Origin: Cyclobacteriaceae bacterium YHN15
Lineage (GTDB): Bacteria > Bacteroidota > Bacteroidia > Cytophagales > Cyclobacteriaceae
Assembly: GCA_003797895.1 (NCBI GenBank)
Contig: RKQB01000005.1
Coordinates: 186,001 to 250,000 of the forward strand
DNA: 64,000 bases
Direction: 5' to 3'
Within the stretch, counting starts at the first letter, position 1. Each line of letters starts with the position of its first letter. The notes below the pieces were generated by a model. That model had not been told where the DNA came from and ran no database searches. It saw only the letters and a list, made by a program, of their open reading frames with translations. Made by a program: the position numbers and the translations under genes. Below, in pieces: positions 7,647 to 18,265 of the stretch.

Positions 7647-8147
7647 ATGAAAAATCAGATTTTTGCTTTCCTTTTTATCTTTTTTCTTCTAAGCTCTCTT
7701 CAATTAAAAGCCCAATCCGAATTTAAAAGAAATTCCATATTTGGGGAATTGGGTGGAAGTGCAGGTTTGATTTCCATAAATTTCGACAAAAGATTATCAA
7801 AATCACCGGAAGGATTTGGTATACGTGTCGGTGCAGGATACATGGCCTGGCAAGACACTGAAATTTTTAATTTTCCGATTTTGGTCAACTACCTAGCCGG
7901 GAATAATGGGAAATATTTTGAGATGGGTATTGGTCCAACTATTGGTTATGCTCAGGAAAGACAAGAACCAATGGACCCGGACCTTAGTTTCGAACCTTAC
8001 ATGACCGTTTACGGTTCAATAAATATTGGTTATAGGTACCAACCTCTAAATGGGGGATTTAATTTCAGGGCTGGCATTTCCCCGATCCTGAATTTCGACG
8101 ACGTCATTCCCTTTTGGCCTTATCTGTCCTTTGGTTACAGTTTTTGA
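7647..8147 (+). CDS. Small outer-membrane beta-barrel protein
   Basis: 166 residues: signal peptide (hydrophobic core to about residue 22, ending LKAQ), then repeated amphipathic strands (SIFGELGGSAGLISINFDKR, FGIRVGAGYMAW, YFEMGIGPTIGYAQE, INIGYRYQP, FNFRAGISPIL) and a terminal strand ending in FGYSF, the aromatic-ended signature of an outer-membrane barrel. About eight strands can be counted, as in OmpA/OmpW-size barrels. Function unknown. The gene converges with proA, leaving one base between stop codons, so the two transcripts must overlap. Confidence 0.65.
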   Translation: MKNQIFAFLFIFFLLSSLQLKAQSEFKRNSIFGELGGSAGLISINFDKRLSKSPEGFGIRVGAGYMAWQDTEIFNFPILVNYLAGNNGKYFEMGIGPTIGYAQERQEPMDPDLSFEPYMTVYGSINIGYRYQPLNGGFNFRAGISPILNFDDVIPFWPYLSFGYSF

Positions 8148-8148
8148 T

Positions 8149-9387
8149 TTACCTAGTTTGCCCATTTCCCCTGACAATCCATTTATAACTGGTCAGTTCC
8201 TGTAAAGCCATTGGTCCCCTGGCATGTAGTTTTTGTGTGCTGATTCCTATTTCTGCTCCCAAACCAAACTGATTGCCATCAGTAAATGCAGTGGATGCAT
8301 TGGCATAGACAGCTGCGGCGTCCACACTATTAAGGAATTGCTCAATATCCTTCTGATTTTCAGAGATAATGGCCTCACTGTGTTTGGAACTGTATTTTTC
8401 AATATGATCTAAAGCATCCTCAAGAGATGAAACTGTTTTTATCGACATTTTTAAGGAAAGAAATTCTGTCCCGAAATGTTCTTCCTTCGCCAATTCGATT
8501 AAGGGGTGGGAGGGGAGATGGGCAAATGCCTGCTCATCCGCATAAACGGTTACGCCTTTTTCCAATAAAGGGAGAAGTAGCTCGGAGAGTTCATCCAATC
8601 TTGATTTATGAATAATCAGACAATCCAGACTATTACATACGCTGGGTCTTCTGGTTTTGGCATTCAGGATAATGGCTTTCCCTTTTTCCAGGTCAGCAGT
8701 TTCATCGAAATAGGTATGTACAATCCCGGCACCTGTTTCAATGACCGGTACTTTTGAATTTTTTCTTACAAAATCAATTAAGCCCTGGCTTCCCCTTGGA
8801 ATGATGATATCCACAAATTCTACGGCTTCCAGCAAAGCTTGAGTGGCTGATCTATCGGCAGGAAGTAGTTGGAAAGCTTCTTTAGGTATTCCATTCATTT
8901 CCAAAGCTTGATGGATCACTTTCATAATAGCCCGATTGGAAGCATCTGCATCAGAGCCACCCTTTAAAATCAACCCATTACCTGATTTCAGTGCCAGGCA
9001 AAAGACATCAAAAGTAACATTGGGGCGCGCTTCATAAATGATGCCTATCACACCCAAAGGAACCGTGATTTTTTCAAGTTCAAGTCCATTTTCCAATATT
9101 TTCTTTTCCAGAATTTTATGAAGGGGAGAGGGGAGGGTACTAACCTGACGGATTTCTTCAATGATACTTTTTATCCTTGCTTCTGAAAGTAGCAATCTGT
9201 CATATTTTGGATCTTCAATATCCATTTTTTGAAGATCAAGCTGATTTGAACTCAGGATTGCCGGAATATTTTCCAGGGTAATATCCATTAGGGATTCCAG
9301 CGTCTTCCTTCTCAAATCTTCTTGCAATAAACCAAGTCTTCTGGATGAATGCTTGACGGATTGTAATATGAAATTGTAATCAGTCAT
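8149..9387 (-). CDS. proA: Gamma-glutamyl phosphate reductase ProA
   Basis: 412 residues. ProA reduces gamma-glutamyl phosphate to glutamate-5-semialdehyde with NADPH, the second step of proline biosynthesis from glutamate. Visible marks: [20 protein letters not shown] (residues 109-128), [11 protein letters not shown], the catalytic cysteine Cys251 in [11 protein letters not shown], and the C-terminal [16 protein letters not shown]. Length matches the family. It is the second gene of a proBA operon; its start codon overlaps the end of proB by 8 bases, implying translational coupling. Confidence 0.95.
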   Translation of the reverse strand: MTDYNFILQSVKHSSRRLGLLQEDLRRKTLESLMDITLENIPAILSSNQLDLQKMDIEDPKYDRLLLSEARIKSIIEEIRQVSTLPSPLHKILEKKILENGLELEKITVPLGVIGIIYEARPNVTFDVFCLALKSGNGLILKGGSDADASNRAIMKVIHQALEMNGIPKEAFQLLPADRSATQALLEAVEFVDIIIPRGSQGLIDFVRKNSKVPVIETGAGIVHTYFDETADLEKGKAIILNAKTRRPSVCNSLDCLIIHKSRLDELSELLLPLLEKGVTVYADEQAFAHLPSHPLIELAKEEHFGTEFLSLKMSIKTVSSLEDALDHIEKYSSKHSEAIISENQKDIEQFLNSVDAAAVYANASTAFTDGNQFGLGAEIGISTQKLHARGPMALQELTSYKWIVRGNGQTR

Positions 9388-10468
9388 GTTGAAATAAATA
9401 GAGGTAATCGTAATGAATGAAAGGTTTCTGGTTTTTTTGACCTAATCTTTCCTGAAGAATTAAACTGGAATATTCAGCTTTACCCAGACCAAGGACAATG
9501 CCATGTTCATCCTTAATCCTGATAATATCTCCCTTAGAAAATTCACCCAACATTTGTTTTATCCCTACAGGTAATAAACTCGAAATTTTATCTGAAAAAA
9601 GGGCGTTTTTCGCTCCTTCATTTATAATCACTTCCCCTTTGAAATAGTGTTCGGCATGAGCAAGCCATTTTTTTGGGGAGTGTTTGCTTGTCCGTGGTTC
9701 AAAAAAAGTGAAATTGGCTTCTCTCTTAAGTATATTTAAGAGGATGTTTTCTTTTTTACCATTGGCTATAATTACCTGTATTCCCAAGTCAGCTGATTTT
9801 TTGGCCATACTGAGTTTGGTCAGCATGCCGCCCCTGCCAAAGGAAGATTTTACAGGACTTATAGCGTGAATAAGGTCAGGGATTTTATTATTTATAATCG
9901 GAATTAATTTCGATTCAGGATCAGAAGGTGGTCCATCAAATACCCCATCCACATTAGTCAAAAGCATTAAAGTATCTGCATTGACCATCGCTGCTGTGAG
10001 TGAAGCCAGTTCATCATTGTCCGTGAACATCAATTCAGTAATGGCTACGGTATCATTCTCATTGATGATAGGCAGAACATTTTGGGAAATTAGCCCTTCC
10101 AGGCAATTTTTCATGTTGAGATAATGCTTTCTGTCCCGGAAATCTTCTTTTGTTACCAATATCTGCGCTATTGGTATTCCCTCCAAAGCAAATAATTTCT
10201 TGTAGGTTTGTATCAGTTCTATTTGCCCGGCTGAGGCCCAAATCTGTTTTTTCAACACGGTATCCAATTTTTCGGGAAGGGAGAGATCTTTTCTTCCAAA
10301 GGCCACTGCACCTGAAGAGACAAGGATTACCTGTGTTTTTTGCTGCTTCAGTAAAGCCATTTGTTTTACCAAAGACTCCATCCTGGAAATGTCGGGTTGT
10401 CCATTGTCCATAGTCAGTACATTGGATCCAATTTTAACCACCAAACGTTTTGGATATTTGAAATTCAT
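9380..10468 (-). CDS. proB: Glutamate 5-kinase ProB with PUA domain
   Basis: 362 residues from ATG 10468. ProB phosphorylates glutamate on the gamma-carboxylate, the regulated first step of proline synthesis. The amino-acid-kinase domain runs from [11 protein letters not shown] through [13 protein letters not shown] and [13 protein letters not shown] to [14 protein letters not shown] (about residues 5-250); the C-terminal part (about 270-360) fits a PUA domain ([14 protein letters not shown]). The frame extends 9 codons upstream to a GTG at 10495, but the ATG gives the normal family N-terminus. Feedback inhibition by proline is usual for the family, not visible here. Confidence 0.93.
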   Translation of the reverse strand: MNFKYPKRLVVKIGSNVLTMDNGQPDISRMESLVKQMALLKQQKTQVILVSSGAVAFGRKDLSLPEKLDTVLKKQIWASAGQIELIQTYKKLFALEGIPIAQILVTKEDFRDRKHYLNMKNCLEGLISQNVLPIINENDTVAITELMFTDNDELASLTAAMVNADTLMLLTNVDGVFDGPPSDPESKLIPIINNKIPDLIHAISPVKSSFGRGGMLTKLSMAKKSADLGIQVIIANGKKENILLNILKREANFTFFEPRTSKHSPKKWLAHAEHYFKGEVIINEGAKNALFSDKISSLLPVGIKQMLGEFSKGDIIRIKDEHGIVLGLGKAEYSSLILQERLGQKNQKPFIHYDYLYLFQHD

Positions 10469-10492
10469 GAAAACAGCAAATTGATTATTAAA

Positions 10493-10516
10493 CACAATAT
10501 TAGTTTTTATATTGTG
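10493..10516. promoter_or_regulatory. Inverted repeat upstream of proB
   Basis: CACAATAT (10493-10500) and ATATTGTG (10509-10516) form an eight-base inverted repeat 25 bases before the proB ATG. It could be an operator or a weak RNA hairpin; no regulator is known to me for it. Confidence 0.35.
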
Positions 10517-10590
10517 CTATTGCTAAAAAATGAAACGTTTTATTGAATTATTGATCGAATTTGATGTATCAAATTAAAAGGATAAGTCTC

Positions 10591-11598
10591 TTAAAACCAT
10601 TTCCTTCTTTTGAAGTAAAAGGCCATAATAATCGCTGTTCCAATAAAGATACCCCAAACTATAAAGTAACCGAATTTCCATTCCAGTTCCGGCATAAATT
10701 TAAAATTCATTCCATACACACCGGCCAAAAAAGTAAGTGGAATAAATATAGTGGCTATGATGGTTAGGGTTTTCATGACTTCATTTTGTTTCAAAGAGAT
10801 ATTGGTCATGTAAATTTCCACCAAAGTAGTGATAGATTCCCTCTGCATTTCAAGGTTCTCAATAATCTCTACGGTTTGCTCGTAAATATCATTGATAAAT
10901 GGGAGAGTCCTTCTTTTTATCAAAAAGCTTTCCGATTTCTTTAATGTTGATAAAAGCTCTCTGGTAGGCCATATTACTTTTTTGAGTTGCTGAATGGATT
11001 TCCTTTGATTATAGATTTCACTTAATTTTACGCGCTTTTCTTCACTGACAATTTCCTCTTCCAATACTTCAATTTTATCCGTGACCTTTTCCAGTAAAGT
11101 GTAATATTCACTAACTATAGCATCTAAAAGGGCGTAAGCGAAATAATCCGTACCATTTTTCCGTAGTTTGCCGGAAGGATTTTCCAACCTTACCCTTATT
11201 CCGTCGAAAACATCAAATGATTTTTCCTGAAATGAAATAACATAGTTTTTCCCAAAAACGATACTGAACTGCTCTGATTCTAAATCCTCAATGCCCTTCC
11301 TGGTATATAGCATTTTGGCCACAATGAGAATGAAATGATCAAAAACCTCCACTTTGGGCCGTTCAAGGGTGTTTAAGATATCTTCAATGGTCAAGCTGTG
11401 GATATCAAAAATATTTTTGATATCCTCCAGTAATTCTATGTTTTCTAAATCAGAAATGTTGAGCCAAAACTTATGATCTTGGGCTAAAAAAGATGTGATT
11501 TGAGAAATTGAGGTGATATGATGTTTCTCAAAATGCCCCTCCCCAAAACTATATAGGGCGAGACTTATAGGAAGTTTTACTGCAGTCTCTAAATCCAT
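10591..11598 (-). CDS. corA: CorA-family magnesium/cobalt transporter
   Basis: 335 residues. A long cytosolic N-terminal domain with the extended helical stalk (EVLEEEIVSEEKRVKLSEIYNQRKS region) leads to two C-terminal membrane helices (about residues 280-300 and 311-329). The hallmark YGMNF sits at the end of the first helix, where it forms the ion-selectivity entrance in CorA pentamers. The basic C-terminus (FKRRKWF) is also typical. It probably imports Mg2+ in the inner membrane. Its ATG overlaps the stop codon of the preceding response regulator by one base (TAATG), so the two are translated together. Confidence 0.93.
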   Translation of the reverse strand: MDLETAVKLPISLALYSFGEGHFEKHHITSISQITSFLAQDHKFWLNISDLENIELLEDIKNIFDIHSLTIEDILNTLERPKVEVFDHFILIVAKMLYTRKGIEDLESEQFSIVFGKNYVISFQEKSFDVFDGIRVRLENPSGKLRKNGTDYFAYALLDAIVSEYYTLLEKVTDKIEVLEEEIVSEEKRVKLSEIYNQRKSIQQLKKVIWPTRELLSTLKKSESFLIKRRTLPFINDIYEQTVEIIENLEMQRESITTLVEIYMTNISLKQNEVMKTLTIIATIFIPLTFLAGVYGMNFKFMPELEWKFGYFIVWGIFIGTAIIMAFYFKRRKWF

Positions 11599-11972
11599 TA
11601 CAGAATACTTTTCATTTTTTCCGGTGTTAAAGGTTTTTCAAGAAAACCATCTACTACATCATATCCAAATGCTCTCTGCCTATCCTGGGCCTCAATTGAA
11701 CTTGATAGCATTACAATTTTATCATCCCTGTCCATGAATTTTTCCGTATAAAAATTCAGAAAATCCCAGCCGTTCATAACAGGCATATTGATGTCTAACA
11801 AAATCAGAACTTTTTCCTTTTTTTTCAGGCTTTTGATACGCTCTATGGCTTTTTCCGCATCCAAATACTCCTCCACCGTATCAGATATATCCAATTTTGT
11901 AATCAATCTTTTATTGATCAGATTATTGATTGGGTCATCATCTACCAAAATTATAGAGAAATAAGTGTGCAT
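11598..11972 (-). CDS. Single-domain response regulator
   Basis: 124 residues from ATG 11972: a receiver domain and nothing else. The acidic pocket is DDD at residues 11-13, the phospho-acceptor is Asp60 in LILLDINMP, the conserved Ser and Lys lie in MLSSS and FLEKPLTPEK. Proteins of this type act by protein contact, not by DNA binding. A TATATTTG -7 box at 12030-12023 (minus) supports this start rather than the longer frame opening at 12014. No histidine kinase is adjacent, and the unusual partner is corA, coupled by a one-base overlap. Confidence 0.85.
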   Translation of the reverse strand: MHTYFSIILVDDDPINNLINKRLITKLDISDTVEEYLDAEKAIERIKSLKKKEKVLILLDINMPVMNGWDFLNFYTEKFMDRDDKIVMLSSSIEAQDRQRAFGYDVVDGFLEKPLTPEKMKSIL

Positions 11973-12022
11973 TGAGATAAACGTATCCGTATTTGAAAAT
12001 TTCAGATTCACCAAAAACGATT

Positions 12023-12030
12023 CAAATATA
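12023..12030 (-). promoter_or_regulatory. -7 box (TATATTTG) of the response regulator-corA unit
   Basis: Exact TAnnTTTG match on the minus strand, about 50 bases before ATG 11972. No clear -33 TTG is seen at normal spacing. Confidence 0.4.
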
Positions 12031-12095
12031 GAGAACCTAATTTAGATATCTAATGGTTTTTCCATTAAGGATACTAAATTACATAAATAGACATT

Positions 12096-12128
12096 AAAAA
12101 AGGGAAACCGAAACGGTTTCCCTTTTTT
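12096..12128. terminator. Intrinsic terminator of groEL
   Basis: Perfect 15-base stem, 12096-12110 with 12114-12128 around a three-base loop, with A/T tracts at its base on both strands. It lies 17 bases past the groEL stop at 12145. Confidence 0.92.
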
Positions 12129-12144
12129 AATAGTTTGATGGTGA

Positions 12145-14093
<1,949 letters not shown>

Positions 14094-14142
14094 AATTATT
14101 AAACTTTTAAAGGTTAGTTCGAAAATGTTATAATGCCTAACA

Positions 14143-14158
14143 ATCATTTCCTGTGCCA
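14143..14158 (-). promoter_or_regulatory. Possible sigma-54-type promoter of groESL
   Basis: On the minus strand TGGCAC (14158-14153), five bases, then ATGA, with GG and GA ten bases apart; the consensus is TGGCAC-n5-TTGC, so the -12 part has two differences. Distance to ATG 14093 (about 40 bases of leader) is sensible. Confidence 0.35.
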
Positions 14159-14177
14159 ATCTCACAATGGCTTGCCA

Positions 14178-14220
14178 ATATGACATAAAGGCGGAATTAA
14201 GGGGCTCGGATATGTCATTT
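14178..14220. promoter_or_regulatory. Spaced inverted repeat ATGACAT / ATGTCAT upstream of groES
   Basis: ATGACAT at 14180-14186 and ATGTCAT at 14212-14218, 25 bases apart, located 20-60 bases upstream of the candidate -24 element. An additional TGTCAG stands at 14275-14280. These are candidate activator sites. Confidence 0.35.
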
Positions 14221-14311
14221 GGATATTATGATTTGTTCCTTTACTGCCAATTTTTCTTTACCACTTTTTTATTATGTCAGTTTTTATTAAATTTTTAACA
14301 AAGTTAATTAT

Positions 14312-15019
14312 ATGAAAACATTATCTGAAAACTGGATTACGGAAGGTTGGATTGATTTTGAGTATAAAAAATACCTGCTACTTGCCTACCTTCAGCATGT
14401 GAATTCCCAATTCAAAGAGGTCAAACTCTACCCTCCATTGGCAGAGTTAATCCATCATTATTCAAAACTTCAGACTTTTGCTGACCACAAGGAAAAACTG
14501 AAGTCTTCATTTCCCAAAATGTTACAGGGCCCAGACTTGAAAGAAATGAAATTGAATTTTAAACCTCTGGTAATTGATGATGATCTGATGAACCAATTGG
14601 AAGAAATAGTTCAATATTCTTTGCCCCAGTTTAAAAAAGCCATAGAAGACGGGAAAAGTATTTACGATTTTTTGGAACAGGAAATGTCCATAGAACCAAT
14701 AGGTCTTTCTCCTATTTATCAAAAGGAAGGATATGTATTTCTTTCCTTTGACAAAACCAGGGAAATATATGTTTACCGCTATAAAGTTAGCCTATTTCAA
14801 AACTCTATAGATTCATTTAAGGGAATAATGATGCAACTCATAAACAAGGTTAGCAGAACCCTTACACAGACTTTAGAACAGGTAAAACTGGATTTGATCA
14901 GAACATACAAGGAATTGCCAAATCCTGCAACCTTCAGGATTAACAGTCCACATGTTATTCCTATTCAAGAGAGTTTTGTCCCCATTTCAAAAAGGTTATT
15001 GCTAAAAATTATAGATTAA
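14312..15019 (+). CDS. Conserved-looking hypothetical protein (235 aa)
   Basis: Soluble 235-residue protein with no signal, membrane segment or recognised domain. It is helix-rich in the first two thirds (DFEYKKYLLLAYLQHVNSQF; DDDLMNQLEEIVQYSLPQF), has a short beta section (GYVFLSFDKTREIYVYRY) and a helical C-terminal part (LINKVSRTLTQTLEQVKLDL). It diverges from groES and ends at a strong terminator. Homologues may be limited to Bacteroidota. A role near the chaperonin operon would be guesswork. Confidence 0.6.
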   Translation: MKTLSENWITEGWIDFEYKKYLLLAYLQHVNSQFKEVKLYPPLAELIHHYSKLQTFADHKEKLKSSFPKMLQGPDLKEMKLNFKPLVIDDDLMNQLEEIVQYSLPQFKKAIEDGKSIYDFLEQEMSIEPIGLSPIYQKEGYVFLSFDKTREIYVYRYKVSLFQNSIDSFKGIMMQLINKVSRTLTQTLEQVKLDLIRTYKELPNPATFRINSPHVIPIQESFVPISKRLLLKIID

Positions 15020-15024
15020 AAAAA

Positions 15025-15043
15025 AGCCCGATTTTATCGGGCT
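15025..15043. terminator. Intrinsic terminator between convergent genes
   Basis: AGCCCGAT (15025-15032), TTT loop, ATCGGGCT (15036-15043), with an A run before and a T-rich tract after. Serves the 14312-15019 gene and possibly secG on the other strand. Confidence 0.85.
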
Positions 15044-15061
15044 CATTAATTTTTTCTTTTT

Positions 15062-15427
15062 TTACTGGTTCTCTTGATCTTCATCCTCTGAAGTCGGCGT
15101 TTGTTCCGGAGCAGGTAAAAGACTCTCCCCTTCGCCAAAAGAAGGATTGATTATCTGTTTTTTGGCACTTTCTATATTCGGTGAAGTGAATTCGTCTGTA
15201 TTTTCTTGGCTGTAGAATGCTGAAGAAGTCAAAGACAACACCAAAATGGCTATAGACAAAAACCAAGTGGATTTCTCTAAAATATTACCTGTTTTGGTTA
15301 CTCCCATGATTTGGGAAGCGCTTCCACCAAATGCGGCACCAACACCACCTTTGGAATCCTGGGCAAGAATTACCAAAACCAATAAAACTGCCAATATTAC
15401 TATGATACTAATTAATAGGGTAAACAT
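15062..15427 (-). CDS. secG: Preprotein translocase subunit SecG
   Basis: 121 residues. Two membrane helices (about residues 3-22 and 54-72) flank the conserved cytosolic loop AQDSKGGVGAAFGGSASQIMG, the clear SecG signature. The C-terminal tail is acidic and proline-containing (TPTSEDEDQENQ), a usual extension in Bacteroidota. SecG assists SecYE in moving proteins across the inner membrane. It is the last gene of the miaB operon; one base separates it from the gene before it. Confidence 0.93.
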   Translation of the reverse strand: MFTLLISIIVILAVLLVLVILAQDSKGGVGAAFGGSASQIMGVTKTGNILEKSTWFLSIAILVLSLTSSAFYSQENTDEFTSPNIESAKKQIINPSFGEGESLLPAPEQTPTSEDEDQENQ

Positions 15428-15428
15428 A

Positions 15429-16397
15429 TTATGAGTTATTTTCTTCTAGTTCTTTTAATAATTCTGCAAAATAAGTGTTTTTATCTGGAAATTTCACCAT
15501 TAATTTTTTATAAATTTCTTTAGCCCTGTTATTTTTCCCTTGTTTGACCAAAATTTTAGCGTACGCCTCAGTTATCAGATCAGGATTTAACTTGGTGCTT
15601 TTTTCTGATAAATCATCTTGTTTTTTTTGACCCTCCAATTCTTTGAGTGTGGCCAATTTAATTTCCTTTTTACTAAAGGCCTTAATTATATCAATTTGTT
15701 CTTGTTTCTTATGATCGAGGATCTCTTTCTTTTCTTTTCTCCTTATAGATTCAATCAGTTCGTCTTTATTGACTTTTCTTTTTTTAATTTCCGGCACTTC
15801 CTTTTCAACCATCTCATTCACAGTAACCGGAGGAGTTTGTGGTTCTATGGGCGTAGTGGCAGTAACCGTGGCAGAAGTGTTTTCAGATTCAGCCAGGTCT
15901 TGTGTTTCTTTTTCAATTTGGGATTCAGTTGATTTTTTTTCAGCCTTTTCTAACTTTTCCAAGGCCTTCATTTTACTCAAGGCAAGATCCTCTCCTAATT
16001 TTCTCAGTGTAGCTGTGAGATCCTTGTTTGTACTTTTTTTCTGAGGTTCAGGGATTAATTGATCTTCAAGATCATCGATGAAATTATTATTCGGTTCTGT
16101 CCTTTTTTGAGCAATGCTTGCATCCATTTGGTCTTCAATCTTTTCAATTAATTGTTCAAATGGAGTAGAGGTTTCGACCATTTTTTTTAACCATGCTCTG
16201 TCAGGACTGGTTATCGAAGCCCAAGGGAGCAATTCTTTTGAGTTGCCCGATGTTTTTGCGAATTCATATTTCGCCAATAAAACTTTTGGAATCTGGAAAA
16301 AAGGAAATGTCTCATGAATTCTAATGAGATCATTGAAATCATCTTTGCTTAGATGATTCGCATTTTTAATAATTCCAAGAAGTTGTATAGGATTCAC
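15429..16397 (-). CDS. Hypothetical protein with charged central linker and TPR-like C-terminus
   Basis: 322 residues, no signal peptide. The N-terminal part (to about residue 105) is folded, with a helix pattern (LIRIHETFPFFQIPKVLLAKYEFAK); the middle (about 120-260) is a low-complexity Lys/Glu/Thr-rich segment that should be disordered or coiled coil; the end (EAYAKILVKQGKNNRAKEIYKKLM) reads as one tetratricopeptide-type helix pair. It stands between lptE and secG with tight spacing on both sides (36 bases and 1 base), suggesting a role in envelope biogenesis, but no domain was recognised. Confidence 0.65.
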   Translation of the reverse strand: MNPIQLLGIIKNANHLSKDDFNDLIRIHETFPFFQIPKVLLAKYEFAKTSGNSKELLPWASITSPDRAWLKKMVETSTPFEQLIEKIEDQMDASIAQKRTEPNNNFIDDLEDQLIPEPQKKSTNKDLTATLRKLGEDLALSKMKALEKLEKAEKKSTESQIEKETQDLAESENTSATVTATTPIEPQTPPVTVNEMVEKEVPEIKKRKVNKDELIESIRRKEKKEILDHKKQEQIDIIKAFSKKEIKLATLKELEGQKKQDDLSEKSTKLNPDLITEAYAKILVKQGKNNRAKEIYKKLMVKFPDKNTYFAELLKELEENNS

Positions 16398-16433
16398 AAT
16401 TTGGAAGTTTAATGGGTTTCAATTTACACAATT

Positions 16434-16979
16434 TTACCAATTGGCGACGGTTGCCGTGAAAATATCCTGAATAATACTATCAAATATTTCCTGAATCAAT
16501 TCTCCTTCAACCTGAAGGATTGAAGTTTGTCTGGGATCATAATCTTTAAAAAAAGAGAAACTTCTTTTTAAACTTTCATCCTCATTTACTGTATTCAAGT
16601 ATTCCACATCCACAGTAATCGTCAATCGCATTTGTCCGGCCCTGTCCGGAACATTTGCCGGATCAGTAGAACTCACCGTGGCCTGAGGGGTAATGTTGTA
16701 ACGGGAAATTGCACCGGAAAACTGTAGGTCCCCGTTATTTCTTGTCAATTCCAGCTGTGTGTTTCTTTGGTAAAAATCTTTTAGAGATTCGGTAAAGGTT
16801 TGCTCCATATTCGCTGGTCCACCTCCGGAATCATTAAAAAAGTTTTCTACCGAAAATGTCTTGATGATTTCATAATTGATATTGGTTCCGGTAAAACTAT
16901 AGCTTATCGAACATGCCTGAAACAAAAGAATTCCGGCACAGAAAATCACAATATTATTGAGATGCTTAATCAATGTCAT
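16434..16979 (-). CDS. lptE: LptE-family LPS-assembly lipoprotein
   Basis: 181 residues. Signal peptide with lipobox LFQAC (Cys23) followed by a domain that starts CSISYSFTGTNI and carries the family pattern: IKTFSVENFFND, TESLKDFYQRNTQLELTRNNGDLQFSGAISRYNITPQA, and a late amphipathic strand plus helix (LIQEIFDSIIQDIFTATVANW). LptE plugs the LptD barrel that places lipopolysaccharide in the outer membrane. lptD is not in this window. Its first 14 bases overlap the end of the sigma-54 activator gene, so the two are coupled. Confidence 0.85.
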   Translation of the reverse strand: MTLIKHLNNIVIFCAGILLFQACSISYSFTGTNINYEIIKTFSVENFFNDSGGGPANMEQTFTESLKDFYQRNTQLELTRNNGDLQFSGAISRYNITPQATVSSTDPANVPDRAGQMRLTITVDVEYLNTVNEDESLKRSFSFFKDYDPRQTSILQVEGELIQEIFDSIIQDIFTATVANW

Positions 16980-18255
16980 ACTGTTTGATTTTTCTATATA
17001 ATGTTCTTTCTGAGATTCCTAAATCGCTTGCAGCATATTTTCTTTTATTGTTATGCTTTCTCAGGGCCCGTAGAATCATTTCCTTTTCTTTCTTTTCTAA
17101 AGATAAGGAGTTATCGTCCTCTTCATGAATTATATCTTCAATATTCTCATCATCATAATCTTCCTGTTCCTCATTTTTACTTTGTGGATCAATTACAATA
17201 GGCACATTTACAGAAGGGGCCTGAGCTTTACTTTCCTCGAAGGAAATAGGCGATTCCAGATCTTCAAATAGATTTTGGTGTTTGTTAATAATAGAGGAAT
17301 TCAGACCACCTGACTGATAACTTTCCAAGACAAGCTTTTTCAGTTCATTCATGTCTTTTTTCATGTCAAAAAGAACTTTATAAAGTATTTCCCTTTCTGT
17401 AAAGTCAGAAGATTCATGGCCTGCTCCCCCTGTAAAAACTGCAGGAAGCCGGGTTTGATCTGTAGGTAAATATCTGGATAAGGTAGCTCCATCAACCTCT
17501 CTTTCCTGTTCCAAAAGAGATATTTGTTCGGCTATATTTTTAAGTTGCCTAATATTGCCCGGAAACGGAAACCTTAGCAATAACTTTTTTGCATCTTCAT
17601 TGAGGGTGATGGGCTTGACTTTATACTTTTCAGAAAAATCAGAAGTGAATTTTCTGAAAAGCAAAATCATATCTTCTCCTCTTTCCCTTAATGGAGGTAC
17701 ATATATAGGCACCGTATTAAGTCTGTAATATAAATCCTCACGGAACTTTCCCTTATCTACGGCTTTGATCAAGTTTACATTGGTGGCAGCAATTACCCGT
17801 ACATCTGTTTTTTGCACTTTGGAAGAACCTACTTTGATAAATTCACCATTTTCTAATACCCTAAGTAATCTGGCCTGAGTCCCCAATGGCATTTCACCGA
17901 TTTCATCAAGAAAAATTGAACCTCCGTCGGTAACCTCAAAATAACCTTTTCTTGCCTCATGCGCTCCTGTAAAGGATCCCTTTTCATGCCCAAACAATTC
18001 AGAATCTATTGTCCCTTCCGGTATAGCTCCACAGTTGATGGCTATGAATTTACCATGCTTTCTTGCACTAAGGGAGTGTATGATTTTGGAAAACGATTCC
18101 TTTCCACTTCCACTTTCCCCGGTTATTAAAACGGTCATATCTGTTGGTGATGCCTGCATGGCCACAGATATGGCATGGTTTAATAAAGGGCTATTGCCTA
18201 TTATTCCAAACCTTTGCTTTACACTTTGTATTTCGGCAGCTGAGAACATCATCAT
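16966..18255 (-). CDS. Sigma-54-dependent transcriptional activator without sensor domain
   Basis: 429 residues. The AAA+ domain begins almost at the N-terminus: FGIIGNSPLL (residues 16-25), Walker A GESGSGKES (46-54), the sigma-54 contact loop GSFTGA, Walker B GGSIFLDEIGEM, and the arginine region GKFREDLYYRLNTVPI. A long acidic linker (EEQEDYDDENIEDIIHEEDD) leads to a C-terminal Fis-type helix-turn-helix (YAASDLGISERTLYRKIKQ). Lacking a receiver or PAS domain, it resembles PspF-type activators that are controlled by other means. It lies between miaB and lptE (10 bases after miaB, 14-base overlap with lptE). Confidence 0.93.
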   Translation of the reverse strand: MMMFSAAEIQSVKQRFGIIGNSPLLNHAISVAMQASPTDMTVLITGESGSGKESFSKIIHSLSARKHGKFIAINCGAIPEGTIDSELFGHEKGSFTGAHEARKGYFEVTDGGSIFLDEIGEMPLGTQARLLRVLENGEFIKVGSSKVQKTDVRVIAATNVNLIKAVDKGKFREDLYYRLNTVPIYVPPLRERGEDMILLFRKFTSDFSEKYKVKPITLNEDAKKLLLRFPFPGNIRQLKNIAEQISLLEQEREVDGATLSRYLPTDQTRLPAVFTGGAGHESSDFTEREILYKVLFDMKKDMNELKKLVLESYQSGGLNSSIINKHQNLFEDLESPISFEESKAQAPSVNVPIVIDPQSKNEEQEDYDDENIEDIIHEEDDNSLSLEKKEKEMILRALRKHNNKRKYAASDLGISERTLYRKIKQYDID

Positions 18256-18265
18256 GTGTTTGAAA

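Noticed and set aside
14094..14186. 31-residue N-terminal extension of GroES, and a CIRCE operator
   Set aside because: GroES begins with NIQPLADRV; the extension is unlike the family and covers the promoter region. No TTAGCACTC/GAGTGCTAA pair was found.
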